From contig CAJHNH020002524.1 in NCBI GenBank assembly GCA_905116865.2, forward strand, positions 261,001 to 325,000: 64,000 nt of DNA, written 5' to 3'. This DNA comes from Candidula unifasciata. Taxonomy: Eukaryota; Mollusca; Gastropoda; Stylommatophora; Geomitridae. The notes under the pieces are model-generated. The model worked only from the letters and a program-made list of their open reading frames with translations. It was not told the origin of the DNA and did not search any database. The first letter of the stretch is position 1; the number at the start of each line of letters is the position of its first letter. Both the position numbers and the translations under genes were made by a program. Below are positions 9,991-22,157 of this stretch, in pieces.

Positions 9991-11380
9991 AGTAGAGAAA
10001 AAAAAAGGAGATTCTGATAACATTATCATTCAAAAGGTGCAACTGCTTGATACCGAAACGTCCACGCCGTTGTCATTCAGCCTGAATTGTGTATCCAGTA
10101 ATATGTTATGAAGTAAAGACGGCTGGCCTGTTTTGGCCGCACTTAGTGTTGACTGGTCTGTAGAGAGAGATAAAGATCTAGCCCTGTGTGCCTGTTGCTC
10201 CTTAAGCATAAAAATGGTCAGTTAATTTACTTTGCATTATTAGTATGATTTTAAAAAAAATATGCTACAACTGAATCTATAGTTTAATAAAATGATGCCT
10301 CAGTAGTTTTTGGGCTTAAGTGTTGTACATATTTTACACATACAAAAGCAATTTATTCTGAAATCGTTTTAAAGTATTTGGAACAATGCATAAAATGTGT
10401 CTACGTGCTACAAAAATATATGCTCAAACAATGACACATGGGAAAATTTTGATTACAAAGTTTCACTATAAGAAAAAAAATATATTGTTACTGAAATATA
10501 GAATTTACATCAACGGGAAAGCCTACGTGTTAATACATAACTACTTTAAAAAGCAAGTAGTAATGATAACAGAAAATCTTCAATTCGCATTAATGAAACA
10601 AAATAATAATTAAGGAAACGAAAGAAACATATGTGATATGAAAACGTGGCAAGTGTGTTGGGTATTTCTAACGAAACAAATCAAAGCATGCTAAAAATGC
10701 TTTCTGAAGCTAGAATTTAAAAAATAAAGTGATGAATTCAAAGATAATAATAGCCGAGAATCTGTAATAAAAGGGTGCAAGAGCATAATTAAATGCCATA
10801 GATCTTCACAGCTATTGAAGACATCACACATGAAAGTAAGAAGCAAACTATAATCTGAAATGTTCGTTATTCACAGCTATACTATGAAAACGAAACGTAA
10901 GTGCAAAATAATTATTCTCTCCGAACACTAAACAAAAACAAAACAAAAAATTCGCCAAGTTTCTTTAACATAGTCATATTATGAAAAAATTGAGCCTAAA
11001 ATGGGGCCAGTACATCATACCGTTGTTTACCACCACGAATAAAAATTGCGGTTTCTATGTGCACATGTTTGTCTTTTTAGACGGGAGTTATGGATAGTTC
11101 ACTATGCTGTTCATTACTGATTACTGCTGATTCAAGACTCGATGTCACAGCACACTAATAGATGCTGCTTCCCCAGCAGAAATTGTAGATGTTAACTTTT
11201 CCCGCAAGACACTGACTACACACAAGTAATTCTTTTCCTTTCATACGTTCCTCATGGTCGGTTCCACACTTATTTCCACGTTCACACATTCTACACGTTA
11301 TTTCATCTAACCTGGTGTTTTCTGTCAGCATCAATTCGTAAATGCTTTCATAAAGGTTATCGGCTCCCTAGTTTCATTTT
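9991..11380. other. Unassigned AT-rich intronic sequence
   Basis: The sequence is AT-rich with short A/T runs. No coding similarity or repeat family was recognised. Confidence 0.5.
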
Positions 11381-11387
11381 TTTGATA

Positions 11388-11553
11388 GAAGGAGAAGAAG
11401 AAGAAGAAGAAGAAGAAGAAGAAGAAGAAGAAGAAGAAGAAGAACAAGAACAAGAACAAGAAGAACAAGAAGAACAAGAAGAACAAGAAGAACAAGAAGA
11501 ACAAGAAGAACAAGAAGAACAAAAAGGAGAAGAAGAACAAGAAGAAAAAGAAA
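11388..11553 (+). repeat. (GAA)n changing to (GAACAA)n microsatellite
   Basis: About 16 pure GAA units are followed by alternating GAACAA/GAACAAGAA units. The Glu/Gln and Phe/Leu frames over it are artefacts. Confidence 0.95.
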
Positions 11554-11559
11554 CATATT

Positions 11560-12340
11560 ATTATTGACAGATCTCAAGACACGCATTGTCTCAGCGAACG
11601 ATAATCATGAGAGAACCACCTGCCAGTTAGCACATGTTGGTGTGGTCCTTATCCACATGGGACTACACGTTATACTGGTCTGGTCTAGCGATACCCAAAT
11701 AATGACTTCTTGTGTGGCTTGAATTGGGCAGCTGGGATCTACCTGTTGGTTTCTATCCAGACTGAGATATCAAGGTGGTATACTTTTAGTTGGTGTCCGG
11801 ACGGGACAAACCGATGGATCAATCAAACACGATGGAGATAGTGATTATGATCAAACTTAGTTATCTAGTAAAGCTACAATGATCATGGATTCAATTATTG
11901 ACATGTCATGTCTCTGTCCGTAAAGCATGGCAGACTAAGAGCTGTGGCAACTTGTATGCTAAGCGTTAATATTTATGTAATCTACATGCAGTACTACAGG
12001 CTACGAGACCATATACCGTTTCAATACATGTTAACCAAGATTTTAATATAGTGAACAGTTATAACCTGAAATCATTTCTCAAGAATGGATATGTAAAATA
12101 TAATTCTAAAGGCAATACTACTATAGCATTTTCATTTCCCCGTTTGTAATGGGCAAAAGTCAGTCTTGTACTTTCATATTTAGTATTCTTCACTACCCAG
12201 TCAACGAGGAATATCTTCAGCACAGTAGTTAACAGGTTTGTGTGTCGTATAGGTGGTTAAAATGTCGATATATTTCTAAACCAAAAGTGTTAATCCCTTC
12301 TGTTATCTAGCTTAAATATTAAACATTGAGCTATATTAAA
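11560..12340. other. Unassigned intronic sequence
   Basis: No gene, RNA or repeat family was recognised in this stretch. Confidence 0.5.
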
Positions 12341-12342
12341 TG

Positions 12343-12620
12343 TAAAGATCCCTTTTCACGCCTTTCGGCGCATCGGGCATATGGGCAGAGCGTCCCATAT
12401 TTTTTTTACAGACCATCAGCACTCTGTGGGTAATGTGGTCAGCATTACGCCGGCTGTCTTTACTTTCCCAGGACAGCCCATCCTGGTACCCATTGTAGGC
12501 TGGGTCGACCTGCGATGTCCCATACCACGATAAAAATCCACGCAGCCTGCAGTGGGTTTCGATCGCGGTATGCTGGCTTACGAGTCGGACTCGCAACGCC
12601 TTAGCCACGGATCTCGCTTA
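12343..12620 (-). mobile_element. SINE-A copy (A1 subfamily), minus strand
   Basis: It reads TAAAGATCCCTTTTCACGCC, GCGCATCGGGCATATGGG, AGACCATCAGCACTC, GGACAGCCCATCCTGGTACC, GGCTGGGTCGACCTGCGA and the reversed tRNA-like head GTTTCGATCGCGG...GACTCGCAACGCCTTAGCC. It is close to full length. Confidence 0.9.
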
Positions 12621-12785
12621 GAGCTATATTATACTCTGTACAGGCAAAATGAAAGGCGGACAACCAAAAAGCAAAATATGCACATTTACTTTAGGTAGAA
12701 ATGTAAATGGGACTAAAATGTTACAACATGTATAAGTTAAAAACATGAACCCTTTTCAAAGGTTCTTGCTTCACTTCCATTGAAA

Positions 12786-12890
12786 AAGTTTGTTGCGTAT
12801 CCTTTACAGGACGTTGCAGAACCAATCCTAGAATTTACTGGCTGCTGTTGTTTTTCTAGGCCTATTTTCGTTCAGTAGTTTGCATTTCCA
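12786..12890 (-). mobile_element. SINE-D fragment
   Basis: TTGCGTATCCTTTACAGGAC, GTTGCAGAACCAA, TTTTTCTAGGC and CAGTAGTTTGCA match the complete copies at 34600-34832 (plus) and 60885-61155 (minus). The tRNA-like head is missing. Confidence 0.75.
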
Positions 12891-13017
12891 TTAAGCTATG
12901 CAAAATATTCAATATTCTGACAACGGCCATTTTGAAAAAGATGATATCGCATTTTAATCTTTAGCAGCCTCTGGGTAATTTGTCTCTCCCCTCTCTCTTG
13001 TTGCTCTAAGACTTCTT

Positions 13018-13257
13018 CTTCTTCTCCTGCAGAAGAAAGAGCAGAAGAAGAAGAAGTAGAAGAAGAAGAAGAAGAAGAAGAAGAAGAAGAAGAAGAAGAA
13101 GAAGAAGAAGAAGAAGAAGAAGAAGAAGAAGAAGAAGAAGAAAAAGAAGAATAAGAAGAAGAAAGAAGAAAAAGGAAAAAAGAAGAAGAAGAGGAAGAAG
13201 AAGGAGAAGAAGAAGAAGAAGAAGAAGAAGAAGAAGAAGAAGAAGAAGAAGAAGGAG

Positions 13258-13289
<32 letters not shown>

Positions 13290-13465
13290 TTAGTAGAAGA
13301 AGAAAAAGAAGAAGAAGAAGAAGAAGAAGAAGAAGAAGAAGAAGAAGAAGAAGAAGAAGAAGAAGAAGAAGAAGAAGAAGAAGAAGAAGAAGAAGAAGAA
13401 GAAGAAGAAGAAGAAGAAGAAACAGAAAAAGAAGAAGAAAGAGAAGACAAAGGTGAAGAAGAAGC
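13018..13465 (+). repeat. (GAA)n tract, about 450 bp, interrupted
   Basis: Nearly pure GAA with interruptions (AAAAAG, ATAAG, GAGGAAG, GTATTAGTA). All the poly-Ser/Leu/Phe frames over it are artefacts. The host transcript, read on minus, would carry UUC repeats here. Confidence 0.97.
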
Positions 13466-13734
13466 ATATATCCATATTATACTTGGTCGCCATCCAGCTA
13501 TTTGATACATTTTGACTGTTGTCGTTGCAGCTGATCAAACTTTACCCAAGATGAGAAGTAGTTGTCTGGCCATATCTTGCTCATCTCTTGTCCCTGTTGA
13601 CTGAACTTTATTAATTATTGTAAAACGTAGTTCAATAGCCAGATCCTTTTCCGTTGTTGTTATAGGTGATTTCTCTTTATTCTCGAAAAATGTTACAACA
13701 GTTAGTATTTTAATTATCTTTTTGTGCAAGTAAA

Positions 13735-13832
13735 AAAGTAAATGACCCTTTTCCACAACTTTAGGCGTATAGGGCATTTATGGCTAGACCTATATTTTTA
13801 TAGACCAATCGGCACAAGATGTGTGATATATC
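13735..13832 (-). mobile_element. SINE-A 3' fragment
   Basis: AAGTAAATGACCCTTTTCCA, TTTAGGCGTATAGGGCA, GGCTAGACCTATATTTTTAT and AGACCAATCGGCACAAGATG match the A2 consensus. The copy stops after about 100 bp. Confidence 0.75.
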
Positions 13833-14149
13833 TGTGTATGTTTCTATAAATGTTAACAGCGTATGACATCGCCTGTGTCTCTCTTCTATGCACTGGTTCA
13901 TATTGTAGTGTCAATCCAATTCGTATGGGAGCAACACTTTAAAAGCATAACTTTTTGGAGTATAATGTTTGCTTTATTACTTTTACATTCAGTCACGCGG
14001 CTTAACCTGTCTAAGTGTACACTGGCTGTCCAGATTATTTAGAACAGACTTACATTTACTCGGACACGACTAGATATGTCGTGTATCTCTCAAAAATTGT
14101 CCTAATGCATGGACTCAAGGTTGAGGTTTAAACGACGGATCAACATCAT

Positions 14150-14505
14150 GACGCACGGGTAGTACCCACAACCCGTTCTTCTTCTAACTCAAGCCTAAGT
14201 CCGAAGAAGCTCAGTGCACAGGCTCTGTAGCACCGGCGATGATCTAAAATACTTTGGGTAGATTTTATCTCCACATTTTGTCCGGGCAGCGCCGTTAGGC
14301 TACTCATTTCAATTTCCAACTGCCAAGGGATTTTTTTACGTGCGCAACAATGCACACGAGCTTCTGATTTCCCTACCCAGAGACCAGGAGAAATAACTAA
14401 AGTCAAAGTCCAATTTAAAAAATCCCAGCCCTTACCGGGGATAGAACCCGGAACCTCTAGCACTCGAGGCGGACACTATGCCTGGAGACCACGCAGCCCT
14501 CTACA
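14150..14505 (-). mobile_element. SINE-E, tRNA-derived, single copy seen
   Basis: At the right end the reversed head reads ACCGGGGATAGAACCCGGAA (reverse complement is a B-box-like GGTTCTATCCC), then TCTAGCACTCGAGGCGGACA and TGGAGACCACGCAGCC. The body includes AGTCAAAGTCCAATTT and a TTCTTCTTC stretch at the left end. This is consistent with a minus-strand SINE rather than a gene. Confidence 0.6.
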
Positions 14506-15285
14506 TGGACTCGACTGCTTCCCGAGTTCACAGATTATAGATTCTGATTGTTACTGTAGTTCACTAAATTATTATAAATACCACTGGTCTTTCTCGCCTG
14601 TGATCTCAAACGCAACTATCACAGGTTATGATAAATATCTCTGTCTAGTCGATTCATTACATTGTGTGACTGCAGATAATATGAATGTTGTAAGAATTAC
14701 ATATTCCTTTGCGGTCTTCACCTCTATCGCAATTATCGCCCTTGTGGAATCGTCTAAAACGACTCGTGTAACCCACAAGTGCATAGTTTCTTGAGACAGT
14801 TTCGTTATCATCATAACAAATGTATTTTTTCATTAGACGGTTTCGTTACAATAATTAAAAAAATATGTAGTTTCCTTAAATGGTTTTGAGCATGCAGCCG
14901 GTTTTGTTACATGAATACAATGCAACAGGCTAAAATAGAAAATAAAATGTGCTTTTTAGAAAACAAAAATTAAGAAATGAAATGATAAGTAAATGTGACT
15001 ATCTAAGTTTGTCTATCTACATTTGTCTACGTGTAGCTACAGATTGTCTATGTCAGTATAGGTATGCACATTCCAAAATGTAATACCTCTTGGGAGCTGA
15101 CGTTGAGAATGTTGACTCTTTGTGTCTATGTAATTGGAAACATTTAACAATCACTTAATAATATTTCCCTCTAGAGAAAGAATCACATGAAATATTTTAC
15201 AATCATTGACAATTCATGCACAAGAATGGTGATACATTTTCCAGCTGCACATATGACTGCATAATGTTACACACTCACACCCCCA
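14506..15285. other. Unassigned intronic sequence
   Basis: AT-rich with no recognised gene or family. A C/CA-rich microsatellite follows at 15290-15345. Confidence 0.5.
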
Positions 15286-15289
15286 CACG

Positions 15290-15345
15290 GCCCCCCCCCC
15301 CCCCCACACCCCCCCACACCCCCCCCCACACACACACACACAAAC
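15290..15345. repeat. Poly-C / ACAC microsatellite
   Basis: Runs of up to about 13 C interspersed with ACACC and (CA)n. Confidence 0.9.
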
Positions 15346-15624
15346 ATCTACAAACAATTACACAACCCATAAACGGAAAACATAGATACTCAGAAACAGA
15401 CAGTTGCTTATATGTCAACAAACTTATGTTATTACAACGTTCTCTCCTCTGAAATAGCAGCATAGGAGATTGACTCCCACTATCTGGAAAAGCCATTCTG
15501 CGACTGCAAATCCAGCTTACACACAGCAACTTGCTTGAGAAAGTAGCACAGCATAAATAACAAGTAAACTCATCCTAATGAAGTGCTACCTCAGTATGCG
15601 TAAGTAATCCGTTCCGGATCCTTA

Positions 15625-16110
15625 CACAAAAACCACAGATCCTTACATGTATACCACAGTTCCTTACACGTATACCACAGATCCTTACACGTATACCGTA
15701 GATCCTTTTACGTATACCACAGATCCTTTCACGTATACCACAGATACTTTTACGTATACCACATATCCTTACACGTATTCCACAGATCGTAACACGTATA
15801 CCAACGATCCTTACACTATACCACAGATGTCTACACGTATACCACATATCTCTACACGTATACCACTGATCCGTACACGTATACCACAGATCCTTACACG
15901 TATACCACAGATCTCTACACGAATATAACAGATCCTTACACGTATACCACAGATCTCTACACGTATACCACTGATCCTAACACGTACACCCTAGATCCTC
16001 ACACACATACCACAAATCCTTACACGTATCCCACAGATCCTTACACGTATACCACATATCTCTACACGTATACCAAAGATCCCCACACGTATACCACAGA
16101 TCTGTGAGCT
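15625..16110 (+). repeat. 21-bp minisatellite, block 1
   Basis: The unit is close to CCTTACACGTATACCACAGAT, with variants at the CCTT (CTCT, CTTT) and ACAG positions. Because 21 is a multiple of three, open frames with a 7-residue period run through it. It ends in about 80 bp of non-repeat sequence before block 2. Confidence 0.93.
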
Positions 16111-16194
16111 GCGTTTGTTTTTCGTTGGCACAGGAGCGGAGCAACTGTGGGGTGACCCGTTTGCTATGAAGCTGAAACTAGGATTACCAGATTA

Positions 16195-16530
16195 CCAGAT
16201 ACCACATATCTCTGCACGTATACCACAGATCTCTGCACGTATACCACAGATCCCTACAAGTATACCACAGATCCTCACACGTATACCACAAATCTCTACA
16301 CGTATACCACAGATATTTACACATATACCACAGATCTCTACACGTATACCACAGATCTCTACACGTATACCACAGATCCTCACACATATACCACAGATCC
16401 TCACCCATATACCACAGATCCTCACACATATACCACAGATCCTCACTCATATACCACAGATCCTCACACGTATACTACAGATCCTCACACATATACTACA
16501 GATCCTCACACGTATACTACAGATGCCACA
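16195..16530 (+). repeat. 21-bp minisatellite, block 2
   Basis: Same unit as block 1 but with CTCTGCACG/CTCACACAT variants dominating, about 16 copies. The 204-residue frame from 16115 is mostly this repeat. Confidence 0.93.
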
Positions 16531-16749
16531 GATATACCATACAGGACCTAAAGCAAAGGAGTTTTACATAATAATTAAAGTGAGATTAAAAATTCGTTCA
16601 CATGAAACAAAACCAAAACAATATATTGTCATTGGCATATATACAGTAAGAGTGTTTTATATTACAATTTATGTACTGTCAAATACTAAAATGCATAAAA
16701 GCAAATGCAACTCGGTAAAAAAAAGTTAATGTAACCTCACTTTTCTTTC

Positions 16750-17445
16750 CTGAGAAAAGAGGAATGCCTAGTAAGATAGTACGGAGACGGGAGGAGGAGG
16801 AGGAGGAGATGTTGTTTAAAAGGAGAGTCTACTAAAAAAAAAAAAAATAAGAGATCTGACATTCTTGTGTTTCAAATAAACGACCAAAAAGCCAGTAGGA
16901 AAACCTGCTAATCGCTCCAGCAGCAGGGATCGGCCCAGAAAGGCAGATGGATCTGCTTCTAGGAACTATACAGGGATATTTTTAGCACTGTTCTATAGAA
17001 GCGTGGAAACATCAAAGCTGACAGAACCAATATTAGAAACTGCAAGAGAGTGGCAGGTTGTAGCGGTTGATAGGACAGGACCCATATTAACTGTTTGATT
17101 GTTTTGCATTTCTGTGATTCCTTGTAATTTGTATGCAAAGCTTGGTTACGTGGGGCACGATAGGAAACGAATGCATACATTTGTTCAAACAGACACATAA
17201 TGAGGGACACAGACAAATGTCGACAGTTATGCAGACAGACTAATAAGAAGATATACGGGCGGAATAGTCAACGGTAGACAGTCTGTGTTTTGATATAAAT
17301 ACGCAGTGAGAGAGATATAGAAATATCACATGCATTAAACAAATGACCAGGCATAAATTGATGTGAGTAGAGACGTAGGAAGACAGTGAGACAAACAAAT
17401 GTAAGCACGGCGGATGCAAGAGCGGCTGAACAGACGGAAAGACAG
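16750..17445. other. Unassigned intronic sequence
   Basis: Short GGA and A runs at 16790-16850. Otherwise nothing recognised. Confidence 0.5.
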
Positions 17446-17449
17446 TCTG

Positions 17450-17636
<187 letters not shown>

Positions 17637-17742
17637 GAATGAGAGATATACAGTCATGTAGTCAGAGATATCCAAAAAAAGGTTAGTAGAGAAGTAGCGA
17701 GACAACACTGTTTGGTTGGGTGCTAATGTTAATAGATCCACA

Positions 17743-17860
17743 GTTGGTCTCTCTGGCCAAGTGGTCAAGCCGTTTGCTTCAGAATCTGAAGTCACTGGTT
17801 TGTTTCACGGACGCCATGTTCTGTTAACGAGTGCAGCTTTTACCTAGATCCCTGTGGATC
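17743..17860 (+). mobile_element. tRNA-like SINE head
   Basis: GGTCTCTCTGGCCAAGTGGT, CAAGCCGTTTGCTTCAGAAT and a B-box-like ACTGGTTTGTTTC resemble a serine/leucine-type tRNA. Stem pairing is poor and the sequence runs on into unrelated DNA. This suggests a SINE head, not a tRNA gene. Confidence 0.45.
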
Positions 17861-18745
17861 CTCCCTGAAGCTACAGAGTTCATGCTTTGTGGGACACTCT
17901 CATCAGGCAGCTAACCGTTGTGCGTAGACAGACCGAGCCAAATGGACAAAAACCTAGTGCAGCGAAGTAAATCCTTTCTAATTCAACTTTAACTGATCCA
18001 CAAAAGTAGAGGAAGACAGACAGATGGATAGACTGACAAACGAACCGAGAAACTGCAAGAGGAGGATACATTGCACCAATTGTGTGTGTGCCAAAGAATG
18101 ATAACGTTCAAATCTAGACACATCAAATTGGCACACAGAGGGCCACTTTCGTTGATCACGTTTTGGATAACTGGAAACATAATCATCTCAACTTGCTTTA
18201 TTAAGCGATGCACTAAACTGTTTTTTTTTTTTTTTAATAACTTTTTCGGATGGAAATCCAAAATTTCCAGCTTTTCTGGCTGAACTTTGTGTCATGTTTG
18301 CGGAAATATCTGCTACATGAGATTTCATGTTTTATTCATGATCATCAGAGACTGAAAAAGTCAGTATCTTTGCATCTGTTGCCTTTCCGTTCGGACGCAC
18401 TGTCCGATATCCGTGTTTTTCTTCCCTTTAGTGTTTTTTCTTGCTACGGTGTGTTAATTTTTAGTACAGAAAGGATATATCTACATTTTAAAATGTTAAA
18501 CGTGTCAGATAAAGACATTTGTAACCTGAGTGGATGTTCTGGATAAGTAGGGTTCAGAATGCACAAGTGACAATTTAAAATAAGTTAGGAGGGGGAGGGG
18601 GGGGGAAATGTGAGGGTGGGGGTGGGGGGTGGGTGGGGTATATGCACATTGAAGACAAAAATCGCAAAATGTCGTGACTGTCCACTGCCCCACTTAAGAA
18701 ATTCTTAGATTCAGAAGGGTATCAAAGTCCTGAGTTTAATTATAT
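17861..18745. other. Unassigned intronic sequence
   Basis: It contains a poly-T run (18221-18235) and a G-rich run (about 18590-18640). No gene was recognised. Confidence 0.5.
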
Positions 18746-18749
18746 GAGT

Positions 18750-18935
18750 CGTCCCCACGTGGGATGCAATTTTTTTGTTATTTTGAGCCTCACCCTGGCT
18801 TCTGCCGGAGCACCTGAATATAGCCAGGGCATAGATATGGCCATAACGGCTGAAAGGGGTTTTTAGGACCTCTCCACGGGTGATCCTCATCTGCATCGTG
18901 GTACTTTGTGTAACACCGGGTGTTTATCGCTTTCG
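18750..18935 (-). repeat. Rep-B copy, minus strand
   Basis: Reversed order: GAGCCTCACCCTGGCTTCTG, GGGCATAGATATGGCC, GGACCTCTCCACGGGTGATC, ACTTTGTGT and CCGGGTGTTTATCGCTT. Confidence 0.8.
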
Positions 18936-18981
18936 ATATCCTTGGGGTGGGGAGGGGGGCAACAAAAGAGAGGGAAAGAGG

Positions 18982-18984
<3 letters not shown>

Positions 18985-19063
<79 letters not shown>
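18985..19063 (+). repeat. (GA)n microsatellite
   Basis: About 38 GA units with two GGG-type interruptions. Confidence 0.95.
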
Positions 19064-19066
<3 letters not shown>

Positions 19067-19506
19067 GCACTCGGTTAATTTCGTATGTTTACTAGACGAA
19101 TCATTTTCATCTTTTTTTGCTGCTGTTGTTGAGGATGGTCCTCTTCTTCCATGCCCTTCCCTTTTTCTTCCTTCTCTTCATTAATCTTCTCTTCCTCTTC
19201 CCGTGTTATTTTGATTATTATACAGATTATTAATATGAATAACTGCTATTATAATTCTGCATTAGTACTGATAACAACAACATGTGCAGTAAGCTTGCTG
19301 GCATCGATCAATACCTGCAATTTCCAACAGACATTCGCGAACATGCACAACTCAGTGACACTGTGTAGCTAGTAGGCATATAAACTGTACACAGAGCAGC
19401 ATCATAGTGTGTGAATACAACATATTCGCCACATCATCGCAGAGTGTACATAGAACACATTCACCACATTTTCGCACAGTGTACGTAGGTATGTAGGTAA
19501 GCTGTA

Positions 19507-19695
19507 CCCCACACGGACATCACACAAGCGAAAAATACCCGGTGACACAAAGTGCCATCATGCGGTTGAGGATAACCCGAGGTGAGGTCCTGTAAACCCC
19601 GATCAGAAGTTAATCTATATTTAAGGCCCAGCTATATTTTGGGCTCCGGGAAAAAGCTAGGGTGGGGCTTTAAAATAACTAAAAATTGCATCCTA
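19507..19695 (+). repeat. Rep-B copy, plus strand
   Basis: CCCCACACGGACATCACACA, CCGGTGACACAAAGTGCC, GGTCCTGTAAACCCCGATCA and GGGTGGGGCTTTAAAATAAC. The left edge is a GTAGGTATGTAGGTA run. Confidence 0.8.
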
Positions 19696-19840
19696 CATAG
19701 GGACAAGAGTGTGCGTAGGCTATTTTACAGAATTGCACCCTTGCAAGCAATTAAACAGTAATCAGCACATAAACTGTACCCTGAACTTCAACCATGTTCA
19801 GTATACACATACATACATAGTCACACACACACACATAAAT

Positions 19841-19841
<1 letters not shown>

Positions 19842-19900
<59 letters not shown>
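19842..19900. repeat. (AT)n microsatellite
   Basis: About 27 uninterrupted AT units. Confidence 0.95.
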
Positions 19901-19903
<3 letters not shown>

Positions 19904-20037
19904 TATCACTGCAGCGTGAACGAAAGAAACAGAAGAGGTAGAAAAAATACAGCGTAGCAGCGTGCAGTTTAGCCATGTTTAGTACATTATTGCAGAATAA
20001 AGTTGAGCACTTTCAGTATAAGATAAGGGAATTAACT

Positions 20038-20575
20038 TGTCAGGGGATGATTCACACCGGCATAACTAGATGGGAAGTCCCTGAGAGCATGTGTTTCACG
20101 GAGATATGGTGAAACGACAGGAAAGAGTGTGTCACGTGTGAATGAGGAGATCTGGGGGATTGAGAATCAGGCGGGCATTCGGTGACTGGGCCCCAGAGAG
20201 AAAGGATGGAAAATGAAGCTGTGAAGATGAATGGAGAATGACTAGAGCATGTGGATTTGAATCGGCGAGGAATGAATGATCGAGAAGGCCAGCTGTGAAT
20301 GGTACCCTGTTTGATTGTCAAAGCCAGCTGTGAATATGTCAACGTCTATTGTCCGAATGCTGTAAGTGGATTCACCTGTGATTTGTGTATTGAGCTAACG
20401 TGTAAATAAACTCGTGAAATGTGCCGCTGGTGTTAACCGTTGTTAGACGTTGTGTGACCATGAAGAGGATCATGTCTGCGTTGATTGAGTTGTGAACCTC
20501 TAGATATTAGAGCCAGTGTTAACTCTGCACCACAGATAGTCAGTGTGGAGGAGACACAAAAGGGCAGTCATTACA
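20038..20575 (+). repeat. 5' LTR of Gmr1-like retrotransposon
   Basis: The segment TGTCAGGGG...CATTACA recurs at 27965-28584. Outside indels only about two substitutions are seen in roughly 450 aligned bases (GAGAGCATG/GCGTG, GTACCC/GTATCC). An AATAAA polyadenylation signal lies at about 20405. The end ATTACA is followed by a primer-binding-like TGG. The 3' LTR seems to start 26 bp earlier (TGTAAT), and this copy lacks a clear equivalent. The true left boundary is therefore uncertain. Confidence 0.9.
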
Positions 20576-20576
20576 T

Positions 20577-20594
20577 TGGGGACCCGTCCTAAGT
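20577..20594 (+). other. Candidate primer-binding site
   Basis: TGGGGACCCGTCC follows the LTR end after one T. TGG pairs with a tRNA 3' CCA, and the rest resembles the TGGGGGCTCGTCC site used with tRNA-Pro in gammaretroviruses (two differences). The tRNA identity is not established. Confidence 0.55.
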
Positions 20595-22157
20595 GCGAAT
20601 ACATTGTAAGTTATAAATATGAGTTACAGTGCAGGCATGTTATAACTATGCCAGTACATTAGACGTAGTGTTTTTGTGGACAGAAGTAAAATTTAGGCAA
20701 ATACCGGCAGCCGTAAGTTTTGAGTGACTATGTGTGTTGGAAGATGGAGTTTAAAGAAATGTCGGGGTATTATGTAAGACCAGGACATGCTGTCAAGGGC
20801 ATTAAGTAAAACCGGGACAACTGAATTCCAGACTCTAGTCATTCTGAAACAAACAAGCTAGCCTGAGAAAAATGGGCAGAAACACGGCGAAGCAATACTG
20901 GGTAATGTATTCACTTCACGTGTGAAAAAATTGTACACGTTTTTCATCCCGCGGGAACGCTTGTTCGTCGCTGGAAGAGACTGTAAGCTGAACTTTTGAC
21001 CCTTGTGGTGGGTAATCCACGACGGAAAATTGTCAGCAACGGTATCCCTGTGACTGTTGTTTGACGTGGGTTTTGTTCGTCAAACAAGAGGTCATAAACC
21101 AGAGATACGAATTTTCGGACTAGATTTCACCGCAAGAACACTGCATGGCCAGGGGCCAAGACGGCACTCAGTTACAGCGAGCAAGGTCATCAACAACGGT
21201 CACGTACAACACAGTAGCAGATAAAACGTCATCAGCGACAGCTAACTCGAGGCAACCGTACAGCACACCAGCCACAAGTGAATGCCTCAGGTTAAGAATA
21301 CTTGTCAATAAAAAAGAACGGGGTCCAGTCAGTACCAGCAGTAGTACTTTTACTACTAAATGTTTGTAATACGTCCGTATAGGTGAGTTCGTGTGTATTG
21401 TGTAGACAAGGAAGGAGTGGTGTTTATCAACATTAATTACGTCACGAAATGTTTACAATTTATAATGGATAGACAGTAAAAACAGTGATTAATGTGATAG
21501 ACTATGACTATTCAGATTGTAGAGTAGAACTACATACATTCTTTGTAAGAAAAGTATTTCAGTGAGAATCTAACATTTATCAACAGTTTGTGGTGACAAT
21601 TAGTGAAATTAATATGCGCTAACTGTGAACATTTAGTGATCTGTGCCAACTGATCAACTCAGGGTATAAAGACTTTTGGACATATTTGAATTATTGAATG
21701 AGCATAAACTAATAATAGTCTTTTAAGATCATCTGCAGACTTAGACCACGACAGAAGACAAGAGCAGTGTCCTACAAAGATCAGAAGAGCGTGTCCAGAG
21801 ACAGTAAAGACGTGCAGTGGAGCATCAAGGGCCACAAACCTAATCCAGTCCATTCCAACAGCAGAAGAGCAAGGGAGCCATCACCAGGACCAAGGAAAAA
21901 GAATCAACTCATTACATTGTTACATGCTTTCTTTGTTCTATTTTCAGGTTCTTTGATTGTGATATTCTATTATTCTATTTAAGTAAAATAGATAATTTTT
22001 GTTTATTTATTAGTTGAGTATAAAAATTAGTCAGGGGATATAATTAAATTTAAAATCTCAATTATTTAGTTAAAGAAGGGTATAAATTAAATAATACGGG
22101 ATTTATCTTAAATTTAAACAGTTTCAAAAGTAATAAGTTACAGTAATCAGTTTTAAA
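20595..22157 (+). other. Long untranslated leader of the LTR retrotransposon
   Basis: About 1.56 kb lies between the PBS and the Gag start. One short open frame (21145-21369, 74 residues, Ser/Thr-rich) has no recognised similarity. The second half is AT-rich. A packaging or translation-control role is possible but not shown. Confidence 0.6.

Noticed and set aside
12896..13510. Poly-Ser, poly-Leu and poly-Phe open frames of 80-204 codons
   Set aside because: They are translations of the (GAA)n tract in different frames. The same applies at 11331-11586, 35457-35666, 38471-39033 and 54885-55376.
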